From an uncultured Actinomycetes bacterium (GTDB taxonomy: Bacteria; Actinomycetota; Actinomycetes; Mycobacteriales; Mycobacteriaceae), in NCBI GenBank assembly GCA_903911165.1, contig CAIWCQ010000287.1, forward strand, positions 1 through 8,080: DNA of 8,080 nt, read 5' to 3'. The first letter of the stretch is position 1, and the number at the start of each line of letters is the position of its first letter. Below are positions 1-5,341 of this stretch, piece after piece. The position numbers were made by a program, and so were the translations under genes. The notes beneath the pieces are model-generated. The model was not told where the DNA came from. It saw only the letters and a program-made list of their open reading frames with translations, and made no database searches.

Positions 1-123
1 GATCCGGTGATCGCGGCGTTGATCGGGGTGACCGTCCCCGAAATGTGGGAAATCCGCACCGGCGGGCCTATCCCCCCGGCAGCGCTGCCGAGGATCAACG
101 CCTTCCTCGAGGGGCTGTCATGA
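1..123 (+). CDS. C-terminal 40 residues of an unidentified protein (partial)
   Basis: Frame 1 is open from the first base to a TGA at 121-123 and encodes 40 residues ending in AFLEGLS. The stop overlaps the ATG of the following NlpC/P60 gene (ATGA), so the two are probably translationally coupled. The stretch around LIGVTVPEMWEIRTGG is loosely like the recognition-helix part of XRE-type helix-turn-helix regulators, and I recall an HTH regulator (Rv0023) before the equivalent NlpC/P60 gene in M. tuberculosis. That identity is only a suggestion because most of the gene lies outside the window. Confidence 0.7.
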   Translation, partial: DPVIAALIGVTVPEMWEIRTGGPIPPAALPRINAFLEGLS

Positions 124-932
124 CGGGCGGCGACGTCGAGATCCTCAGTCGGGCGCACGCACTCTTCGCCGGCGCGCCTGCGGCACTTGCCCTCGAATCC
201 GCTACTGCCACGTCGGCAGGACCGCCCCCGAGCCAGGCTGGCGTCGCCGCGGTCGCTTACCGGGGTGCAGCCGCTTTGTGGCGGGCGGAACTCGCAGTTT
301 CCCGGTCGGAGGATGCTGAACTTGCACGCATCCTCACCGCCGCCGGCCGTGATCACCGATTTGCGCACCTCGCCACCGCCGCAGTGTTGGCAGCCGCTCG
401 CGCGGACGCCCAGGCAATACCGCCTGATCCGATTACGGCCCGAGAGCTGCTGCGCCGCAGAGCTATCCGTCTGCGCACCCAGCAGCGCCACGTACTCGCC
501 GCGAGAAGACGCGCACGACGGCGTCGGGCCGCGTTGTTGGCCGTGCGATACCGGAGCCGCCCCAGTCGCATTCCGCGCCGATTACCGCGCCGTAGTGCCC
601 CCGCCGACGTTGCCGTGCGGGCAGCATTGAGCAGGCTCGGCCGTCCCTACGTCTGGGGCGCCACGGGGCCGGACCGCTTCGACTGCTCCGGACTGGTCAA
701 ATGGGCTTATGCACAGGCCGGGATTCGGCTGCACCGCACCACCTTCGAGCAGATTCATGACGGCGTGCCCGTTGCACCCGGGGCTGTCCGTGCCGGTGAT
801 CTGGTGTTCCCGCATCCGGGCCACGTTCAGTTGGCGATCGGTGGCAACCTTGTCATCGAAGCGCCGTATGCGGGTGCCACCGTGCAGATCAGCCGGCTGG
901 GCGAGAACGTCGCGATCCGCCGTCCGGCCTGA
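120..932 (+). CDS. NlpC/P60 family cysteine peptidase without signal peptide (Rv0024-like)
   Basis: A 270-aa protein whose C-terminal domain (about residues 163-270) is an NlpC/P60 fold, the family that cleaves peptide stems of cell-wall peptidoglycan. Visible catalytic features are Cys189 in FDCSGL, His235 in GHVQLAIG and a likely third polar residue, Glu247, in VIEAP. The preceding YVWGATGPD is typical of the family. Residues 1-110 are Ala-rich and helical; residues 112-158 form a linker with 21 arginines in 47 residues. No signal peptide or membrane anchor is visible, unlike the secreted Rip hydrolases, so its export route is unclear. I chose ATG at 120 over the upstream GTG at 45 because GAGGGG (109-114) sits 5 nt upstream and the start overlaps the preceding stop. 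Family assignment is firm; similarity to M. tuberculosis Rv0024 is from memory. Confidence 0.93.
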   Translation: MTGGDVEILSRAHALFAGAPAALALESATATSAGPPPSQAGVAAVAYRGAAALWRAELAVSRSEDAELARILTAAGRDHRFAHLATAAVLAAARADAQAIPPDPITARELLRRRAIRLRTQQRHVLAARRRARRRRAALLAVRYRSRPSRIPRRLPRRSAPADVAVRAALSRLGRPYVWGATGPDRFDCSGLVKWAYAQAGIRLHRTTFEQIHDGVPVAPGAVRAGDLVFPHPGHVQLAIGGNLVIEAPYAGATVQISRLGENVAIRRPA

Positions 933-965
933 CAACAGCGTCAGTCCGGTTTTCAACAGGGTGAA

Positions 966-994
966 TTGCCCAGCGCCGCGGCGCTGCCTAGCGT
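966..994 (+). promoter_or_regulatory. Candidate promoter of the 373-aa/EspC-like/EspD-like gene set
   Basis: TTGCCC at 966-971 and TAGCGT at 989-994 are separated by 17 bp. The -10 element fits the mycobacterial TAnnnT consensus, and the predicted transcript would start near 1001, just before the GTG at 1016. It lies in the 83-bp gap after the NlpC/P60 gene, so the downstream three genes may have their own promoter as well as read-through. Prediction from pattern only. Confidence 0.4.
971..986. promoter_or_regulatory. Perfect 16-bp palindrome, possible operator
   Basis: CAGCGCCGCGGCGCTG is identical to its own reverse complement. It fills most of the spacer between the candidate -35 and -10 elements, where a bound repressor would block RNA polymerase. 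No T-run follows and there is no natural loop, so it is a poor intrinsic terminator for the upstream gene. GC-rich palindromes also arise by chance at this base composition. Confidence 0.4.
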
Positions 995-1015
995 CTTGAG
1001 CATGAGAGGCCACCG

Positions 1016-2137
1016 GTGCCGGGTCTGCAACCGCCGCCGCTGAGTCATTCCGACGGGGCTGCTGCCGACGCGATCCGCGCGGCGGAAAGCGCACTGGCGC
1101 ATCAGACCTCGTTGACGGCGCAGGTCGATCTCCAGGTGGTGACCGCGGTTCTCAACGCGCACACCGATCACGGCGGCGCGGTAGCGGTGCTGGACCGCCT
1201 GCAAGATGAAATCGAGGCCGCGGTCCTCATCCGAACCGACCTGGACACCCCCGCCGGTGCCCGCGAATTCCAGCGCTACCTGCTCGAGAAGTTGCGCGAT
1301 ATCCGCACGGTGATCGACACCGCCGGCCTGGACGCTACGTCTCAAGCGACACTGGCCGCGGCGTTAGCCTCGCTGTACGCATCGACCGCCCCGAACGCCC
1401 CGAACACCCCTAACGCCCCGGACACCCCGAACGCCCCGGACACCCCGAACGCCGAGTTGCCACTGCGGGGCGCCCCCGCCGACGATCTGCCGGGCGACTA
1501 TCTGCCCGGGGAGTACCCGCCGGGGGACTATCTGCCGGGGGAGTACCCGCCGCCTGCCACCGCTCCACCAGCCTCGATGTCCCCGGCCTGGGGCGGCGCC
1601 CCTGCGACGGGTTCGTCGTTCGGCGGGGGCCTGCCCACGCTGCCCACCGCCGCGTCGCCCGACTTCCCGATCGAACGGCCCCCGATTGACTGGCCGGTTG
1701 ACAACGCACTCGCGGATGCCGAGCCTGAGCCGGACGTCGTCGAGGCAGCGGAGGCGGACTCCGGCCAGAGCGCGCCGGCCCCGCCGGAGACTTCCAACGC
1801 CGATGGCCTTACCGTGCGACTTCCCGACGGGCAGAACGTCACCGCGCCGAACGCCCAACTCGCCGCCGTCATCACCGCCGCGGTGGCCGGAACCCCTATC
1901 CCCGATGCTTTCAGTGCTCAGGGAATCACCATCCCTGCTCCGGGTTCGGCCATCCCGGTGCCAGTGGAGCCGGGCCGACTCGTACCGGGCGATATCGGGC
2001 TCTTCGCCGATCGCCACGCCCTAGCGCTCGGAAGCGGACAAATGCTGCTGGACAACGTGATTCAACCTCTCGGCACCATGAAAGACGCGGGTTTCATCGG
2101 CTGGCTGCAGCCGCCGGTTCAGATGGCGACAGGATAG
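1016..2137 (+). CDS. DUF4226-like, Pro/Ala-rich 373-aa protein with degenerate NlpC/P60-like C-terminus
   Basis: A 373-aa protein with no cysteine at all. Residues 12-122 are predicted helical and resemble the mycobacterial DUF4226 family (Rv0025/Rv0026-like, from memory). Residues 124-262 are low-complexity: Asn-Ala-Pro-Asp-Thr-Pro repeats (127-146), two copies of GDYLPGEYPP (160-179), then acidic and Pro-rich sequence. Residues 264-368 form a compact C-terminal domain; VPGDIGLFADRHALALGSG (323-341) aligns by eye with the GDLVF...GHVQLAIGG strands of the neighbouring NlpC/P60 enzyme, with His334 matching its catalytic His but no nucleophilic Cys. GTG at 1016 follows GAGAGG at 1004-1009. The next gene starts 9 bp after the stop, so the two are probably cotranscribed. 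The function is unknown; a cell-envelope or ESX-associated role is inferred from neighbours. Confidence 0.85.
   Translation: MPGLQPPPLSHSDGAAADAIRAAESALAHQTSLTAQVDLQVVTAVLNAHTDHGGAVAVLDRLQDEIEAAVLIRTDLDTPAGAREFQRYLLEKLRDIRTVIDTAGLDATSQATLAAALASLYASTAPNAPNTPNAPDTPNAPDTPNAELPLRGAPADDLPGDYLPGEYPPGDYLPGEYPPPATAPPASMSPAWGGAPATGSSFGGGLPTLPTAASPDFPIERPPIDWPVDNALADAEPEPDVVEAAEADSGQSAPAPPETSNADGLTVRLPDGQNVTAPNAQLAAVITAAVAGTPIPDAFSAQGITIPAPGSAIPVPVEPGRLVPGDIGLFADRHALALGSGQMLLDNVIQPLGTMKDAGFIGWLQPPVQMATG
1394..1450 (+). repeat. 18-bp coding tandem repeat (NAPDTP units)
   Basis: Three 18-bp units (1394-1411, 1412-1429, 1430-1447) plus the first codon of a fourth encode repeated Asn-Ala-Pro-Asp/Asn-Thr-Pro. 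Units 2 and 3 are identical and unit 1 differs at two bases. The repeat lies in the linker of the 373-aa protein and keeps the frame, so copy number could vary without breaking the gene. Confidence 0.85.
1493..1552 (+). repeat. 30-bp coding tandem repeat (GDYLPGEYPP units)
   Basis: Two adjacent 30-bp units (1493-1522 and 1523-1552) encode the identical decapeptide GDYLPGEYPP with a few synonymous base differences. Within each unit the half-motifs GDYLP and GEYPP are themselves similar, pointing to an older 15-bp repeat. It lies in the linker of the 373-aa protein. Confidence 0.85.
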
Positions 2138-2141
2138 GAGG
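2136..2141 (+). promoter_or_regulatory. Strong ribosome binding site for the EspC-like gene
   Basis: AGGAGG overlaps the TAG stop of the 373-aa gene and lies 5 nt before GTG 2147. It fixes the GTG as the start and couples the two genes. Confidence 0.75.
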
Positions 2142-2146
2142 CAGCA

Positions 2147-2464
2147 GTGCCGGATTTCATCGAGATAGCACCCGAGGAGTTGCGACAGGCGGCGCTGACG
2201 CATCGCGAGGCCGCCGAGCAACTCGCCACCTTCCCGTCGAGCAACGCCGCGGTGTGGGCGACACTGGAGTCGCTCGGGCCGGTCTTTGCCGAACTGCGTG
2301 ACGCCGGATCGGAACTCCTCGAGCAACGCGCCGCGTGCTATCGCCGGCAGGCCGCCGCGCATTCCGAACTCGCCGACCAACTCAGCAACGCCGCGGACAC
2401 CTGGGCGCACCATGAGGCCGCCGCCGCCGACGAGCTGCGCACGGTTGGGCAGGGCGGCCAGTGA
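2147..2464 (+). CDS. EspC/DUF2580-like ESX-associated helical protein (Rv0027-like)
   Basis: A 105-aa, Ala/Glu-rich protein predicted to be almost wholly helical. Its size and layout match EspC (DUF2580) and WXG100-type type VII secretion partners: a first helix (about 9-28), a central helix (37-60) and a long third helix (61-98). Near the end of the last helix, where EspC carries the YxxxD/E secretion motif, this protein has Trp86-Ala-His-His-Glu90, a WxxxE variant. There is one cysteine (Cys64) and no signal peptide. The start is a GTG after AGGAGG, and its TGA overlaps the next GTG start (GTGA), so expression of the two small proteins is probably coupled. M. tuberculosis Rv0027 has the same length as I recall it. 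The ESX role is inferred from fold and neighbours. Confidence 0.8.
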   Translation: MPDFIEIAPEELRQAALTHREAAEQLATFPSSNAAVWATLESLGPVFAELRDAGSELLEQRAACYRRQAAAHSELADQLSNAADTWAHHEAAAADELRTVGQGGQ

Positions 2465-2760
2465 ACGGTCCGGACCCAGCCTTCGACGCGGTGCATCCGA
2501 GCGGACACCTAATGTTCCGGTCCTCCCGCGGGGGTTGCCTACACAGTGTGGTGCTGTCCGAGTCGGCGCTTGACACCGACGCCGCGAGTTTGGCCACCGC
2601 GGTGCTGTTGGCCGCCGATGTCTCGCACCTGCAGGCCGTGATGCGGATCCGCCGGGAGATCATCGCCGCGGGGTTCAGTCCGTCGGCGCAGATTCCCGGC
2701 AGCGGTGATCTCGAGGCCGCAGAGGCCGCCCTGCGTAGCCATCGGCTGCGGTTGGATTAG
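2461..2760 (+). CDS. DUF2694/EspD-like small protein (Rv0028-like)
   Basis: A 99-aa soluble protein starting at GTG 2461, which overlaps the preceding stop by 4 nt. Residues 18-72 match by eye the core of EspD/EspH: a short beta pair ending in GGCLHSVVLS, then a helix with LATAVLLAADVSHLQA and an RIRREI continuation. EspD has the equivalent GRIDHVELS and LASEILVIADLARQKA segments. It lacks the long acidic N-terminus and the C-terminal tail of EspD (about 184 aa), so it is a minimal version of the domain. EspD stabilises EspA and EspC in the ESX-1 system; a similar chaperone-like role for the upstream 105-aa protein is inferred from gene order and not shown here. The stop is only 4 bp from the stop of a convergent small ORF. 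Confidence 0.78.
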   Translation: MNGPDPAFDAVHPSGHLMFRSSRGGCLHSVVLSESALDTDAASLATAVLLAADVSHLQAVMRIRREIIAAGFSPSAQIPGSGDLEAAEAALRSHRLRLD

Positions 2761-2764
2761 CGGG

Positions 2765-2911
2765 TCACGGATCGTGGCGGCGGGGCAGGGTCTTCGGCAC
2801 GGTGATGCTCTCCGGCGGTGCAACCGACCGGGTACCGAACAAGTCCCGGGCCTGCACCAGCAACCGTCGAGTCTCATCGAGTTGTTGTTGCAGCGACCCC
2901 ATTCCGGTCAC
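2765..2911 (-). CDS. Probable 48-aa small protein downstream of the serine hydrolase
   Basis: This short open frame starts at GTG 2911 (or ATG 2902, giving 45 aa) and ends at TGA 2765. It encodes an amphipathic helix, SLQQQLDETRRLLVQARD, followed by LFGTRS and a Pro/basic tail ending in LPRRHDP. Third positions are about 78% G/C, in keeping with mycobacterial coding sequence, and it fills the space between the serine hydrolase stop (28 bp upstream) and the convergent EspD-like gene (4 bp). There is no good Shine-Dalgarno sequence for either start, so translation could depend on the upstream gene. I do not recognise a family. It might be non-coding. Confidence 0.5.
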   Translation of the reverse strand: MTGMGSLQQQLDETRRLLVQARDLFGTRSVAPPESITVPKTLPRRHDP

Positions 2912-2939
2912 GCTAGCCCGGCCCGGGGGAGGGGGCAAC

Positions 2940-4172
2940 TCACCCGCGGGGTACCAGCGCGGTGATCCGGTTCAGCAGTGCGGTGTAGCGACCCGACTCG
3001 GGATGGTGTCCCGGTTTACCGCTGCTGACCAGACCCGCGGCCAGTCCACGTGCAGGGTCGGCCCAGATCGCGATGTTCGTCAGACCGGTGTGGCCGAAGG
3101 CCGCCCCTGCATCCCGACCGAACGGCCCGAATCGCTTGGAGCCCAACATGAATCCGGTGCCCCAGCGCATCGGCGCCAGGCCCGTGGCAACGTCCGGCCG
3201 CAGCCGACGGCACGGCTTCGCGGCTGCCCTCAGCGTCTGCGCGCGCATCACCCGCACCCCGTCCAGTTCGCCGCCGCGACGGAGCATCTCGGCGAAGCGG
3301 GACAACTCCCCGGCGGTCGACACGGTGCTCGATGAGGGCACCACGCTGGTCAGGAACATCGGACTGTTGGAGAACGGGATGATCTGGGTCATCGAGCCGC
3401 CCAATGCGATCTTCAAACCCGCCGCGATGGGTGCGGGTAGCGGCTTTCCCGTCACGTGGCTGGGCGCCACCAGAGCCACATCGGCGTCGGCCACCCCGTA
3501 GTTCGTCCACCGGAACCCCAGCGGATCGAGAATCTCGGTGGCCAGGATCTCCCGGATGCTGCGTCCGGTTGCCGCCGAGACGATCTCCCGAACCAGCGGG
3601 CCCCAGGTCAGTCCGTGATAGATATGCATCAGACCGGGCCGGTGGATCGGTTTGAGTTCGCCCAATTTCCGGCGGGCGTAGTCGCTGTCGTTCATCCGCC
3701 GCAGATCCGGACGCGGTCCGGTCGCGAACGGCACACCGGCACTGTGTGTCAACACGTGGCGGATGGTGGTGCGTTCCTTGCCGTATCCGGTGTATTCGGG
3801 CAGGTAGTCGCAGACCCGATCGTCGAGGGCGAAGGATCCCTGTTCGACGAGCATGTGGACCACCGTTGTGCTGATGGCCTTGGCCGCCGAGTACACACAG
3901 AACGGGGTTCCGGTGGTCACCGGAACCTGCTCGGCGTCATCCGGATCGGTGGGCCCGTTGCCCCAGCCGTGCCCGATCGCGCGGTTGAGCACCACGATCC
4001 CGTTGTAACGCAGGCAAACCTGGATCGCGGGCTGCATCCCAGCCCGGTACCAATGCCGCGCCGCGTCCCAGATCTGTTCGACCGCTGCGGCATCGAGGGC
4101 GTCGGGTTCCTCGTCGCCGATGTCGGTGATGGCATCGAGGTCGGCCGGCACGCGGATGCTGCCTGGCTCCAT
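2940..4172 (-). CDS. Class C beta-lactamase-fold serine hydrolase (EstB/lipase-like)
   Basis: A 410-aa protein of the beta-lactamase/penicillin-binding-protein-like superfamily. The nucleophile motif S-x-x-K is Ser95-Ala-Ala-Lys98 in VYSAAKAIS, the second motif is Tyr185-His-Gly187 in MHIYHGLTWG, and the third is His361-Thr-Gly363 in FGHTGLTN. The Tyr-His-Gly form in place of Tyr-x-Asn, and the absence of a signal peptide, fit the cytoplasmic esterase/lipase-like members of mycobacteria better than a true beta-lactamase. The substrate is unknown, probably an ester or amide. I chose ATG 4172, 5 nt after the VOC gene stop; the alternative start at 4235 would add 21 Arg-rich residues translated from inside the VOC gene. 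No strong Shine-Dalgarno precedes 4172, so it is probably coupled to the gene before it. Confidence 0.92.
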   Translation of the reverse strand: MEPGSIRVPADLDAITDIGDEEPDALDAAAVEQIWDAARHWYRAGMQPAIQVCLRYNGIVVLNRAIGHGWGNGPTDPDDAEQVPVTTGTPFCVYSAAKAISTTVVHMLVEQGSFALDDRVCDYLPEYTGYGKERTTIRHVLTHSAGVPFATGPRPDLRRMNDSDYARRKLGELKPIHRPGLMHIYHGLTWGPLVREIVSAATGRSIREILATEILDPLGFRWTNYGVADADVALVAPSHVTGKPLPAPIAAGLKIALGGSMTQIIPFSNSPMFLTSVVPSSSTVSTAGELSRFAEMLRRGGELDGVRVMRAQTLRAAAKPCRRLRPDVATGLAPMRWGTGFMLGSKRFGPFGRDAGAAFGHTGLTNIAIWADPARGLAAGLVSSGKPGHHPESGRYTALLNRITALVPRG

Positions 4173-4177
4173 AGGAC

Positions 4178-4585
4178 TCAGAGCGGGCCGACGAGTTCCA
4201 CCCAGTTGCCGTCTGGGTCGGCGACGAACATCCAACCCATACCCGGGACGGGGGCGAATTCTGCGAGCGGCTGCGCGAACATGTATCCGGCGGCCTCGAC
4301 CTGCCGCGCCACCTCGGTCGCATTCGCGACCACCAGGGTGAAGTAGCGGATGCCCGCTTGGGCCGGTCCGCCGCCGGGCGCCACCGGCGCAGCGGGTGGC
4401 TCGGTCAGCGTCACCAGCTTCAGCACGTTGTTACCGATCGCGTACCGCTTCATCGTCCCGCCGGGGAAGTCCAGGTCAGCCTGGTGTGGCAGGCCGAGGA
4501 ACCCTTCATAGAAGCCGACCATCGCATCGAGGTTGGTGGTTACCAGGCCGACTTCGACGCTCTGGGCAAGTAGTTCCACGGCCAT
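4178..4585 (-). CDS. VOC/glyoxalase-fold protein
   Basis: A 135-aa single-domain member of the vicinal oxygen chelate superfamily. The first beta-alpha-beta module has EVGLVTTNLDAMVGFYEGFLGL (about 11-32) and the second begins IRYFTLVVANATEVARQVEAAG (79-100). It ends in the typical DPDGNWVELVGP (123-134). Glu130 matches the usual last metal ligand; Glu11 stands where many relatives have His or Glu. Members range from glyoxalase I and dioxygenases to epimerases and resistance proteins, so no reaction can be assigned. ATG 4585 is preceded by GAGAGGAA (4591-4598) at a good distance. It lies 52 bp after the methyltransferase and 5 bp before the serine hydrolase start, consistent with one operon. 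Confidence 0.93.
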   Translation of the reverse strand: MAVELLAQSVEVGLVTTNLDAMVGFYEGFLGLPHQADLDFPGGTMKRYAIGNNVLKLVTLTEPPAAPVAPGGGPAQAGIRYFTLVVANATEVARQVEAAGYMFAQPLAEFAPVPGMGWMFVADPDGNWVELVGPL

Positions 4586-4637
4586 CGCTGTTCCTCTCGG
4601 TGCTCAATTCGGGACCCGGCGAGGATATCCCGGGCTG

Positions 4638-5273
4638 CTAGGCCTTGACGCCTGTGGTGAGGAGGTCCCAGACGCCCCGGGTCCACAGTGGTCGGGCGAC
4701 GCGGTGTTGGTCGGTGACGGTGAACCCGGCACCGGAGAACAGTGCCCGCATCTCAGCCGGCGACGGATTGTGGGCGGGGTTGGCCGAATTCACGCTCAGG
4801 CGCCGCAGCGTCGCCGGCAGTGGCGGGCTGATGGTGGCCACGGCAGCAAGGCCGCCCGGGGCCAGCACCCGGTGGAATTCGCGCATCGCTGCCGGCTGGT
4901 CGAAAAAGTGGAACGCCGAGGTGGTGACCACGGCGTCGAGGCTTCCAGAGTCGAACGGCAATTGCTCGGCCGGGCCCTTGCGCCATTGGACCGCTGCGCA
5001 ACGGGCCTTCGCCTGCTCGAGCATGCCGTCGCTCATATCCACGCCGCAGACCTCGTCGGGGCGCAGTTCGTCGTGAATCCGCGCGGCCAGAATTCCAGTG
5101 CCGCAGGCCACGTCGGCCACGCGGCGCGAACCGCCCGCCCGTAAAACCGCCACCACCTCGTCCTGAGCCGGCCGATAGACCAGTCGCTGTAGGGCGGGCA
5201 GATCGTAGACCGGAGCGGCCAGGCTCCAGAATCGCGTGACCGCATCGTTGAACCGCCGACCCGGTGCGGCCAT
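4638..5273 (-). CDS. Class I SAM-dependent methyltransferase (Methyltransf_11 type)
   Basis: A 211-aa Rossmann-fold methyltransferase. Motif I is VADVACGTGILAARI (52-66), the acidic residue after strand 2 is Asp79 in CGVDMSDGML, motif II is LDAVVTTSAFHFF (112-124) and motif III is HRVLAPGGLAAV (134-145). This is the UbiE/Methyltransf_11 pattern that acts on small molecules, but the acceptor cannot be told from sequence. I chose ATG 5273 over ATG 5288 (five residues longer) because GGAAGGA lies 5 nt before it. It is the first gene of the putative leftward operon and is divergent from the amidohydrolase, with 68 bp between the two starts. Confidence 0.93.
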   Translation of the reverse strand: MAAPGRRFNDAVTRFWSLAAPVYDLPALQRLVYRPAQDEVVAVLRAGGSRRVADVACGTGILAARIHDELRPDEVCGVDMSDGMLEQAKARCAAVQWRKGPAEQLPFDSGSLDAVVTTSAFHFFDQPAAMREFHRVLAPGGLAAVATISPPLPATLRRLSVNSANPAHNPSPAEMRALFSGAGFTVTDQHRVARPLWTRGVWDLLTTGVKA

Positions 5274-5278
5274 GGAAG

Positions 5279-5285
5279 TCCTTCC
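5279..5285 (-). promoter_or_regulatory. Ribosome binding site deciding the methyltransferase start
   Basis: On the - strand this reads GGAAGGA, 5 nt before ATG 5273. It overlaps the codons that follow the alternative ATG 5288, which argues for the shorter protein. Confidence 0.65.
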
Positions 5286-5305
5286 CATCGGTATAGGGCC
5301 GAGGC

Positions 5306-5311
5306 TAACGT
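5306..5311 (+). promoter_or_regulatory. Candidate -10 element for the amidohydrolase gene
   Basis: TAACGT in the 68-bp divergent gap fits TAnnnT and would start a transcript near 5318, about 24 nt before ATG 5342. The -35 is weak (TTCCCA at 5282-5287, 18-bp spacer). A - strand promoter must also lie in or near this gap, but I cannot place it with confidence. Confidence 0.3.
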
Positions 5312-5331
5312 GAGGAGTCGGCGCACCGTCT

Positions 5332-5337
5332 AGGAGG
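5332..5337 (+). promoter_or_regulatory. Strong ribosome binding site for the amidohydrolase
   Basis: AGGAGG lies 4 nt before ATG 5342 and supports that start. Confidence 0.75.
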
Positions 5338-5341
5338 CAGC

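Noticed and set aside
45..119. N-terminal extension of the NlpC/P60 protein from GTG 45
   Set aside because: It would overlap the upstream gene by about 80 bp, while ATG 120 has a good ribosome binding site and an ATGA junction.
971..986. Intrinsic terminator after the NlpC/P60 gene
   Set aside because: The palindrome has no loop and no following T-run.
1364..2017. Long - strand ORF of 217 aa with GVRGVRGV repeats
   Set aside because: It is the antisense shadow of the repetitive, GC-rich 373-aa gene; its repeats mirror the NAPDTP codons.
4173..4235. Longer start (4235) for the serine hydrolase
   Set aside because: The added 21 residues are Arg-rich and come from out-of-frame translation inside the VOC gene.
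3456..4346. Long + strand ORF of 296 aa antisense to the serine hydrolase
   Set aside because: The opposite strand carries all catalytic motifs of a beta-lactamase-fold protein; this frame shows no recognisable domain.
4623..4634. Palindromes GGATATCC and CCCGGG between methyltransferase and VOC genes
   Set aside because: Short restriction-site-like palindromes expected by chance; no T-run or promoter pattern goes with them.
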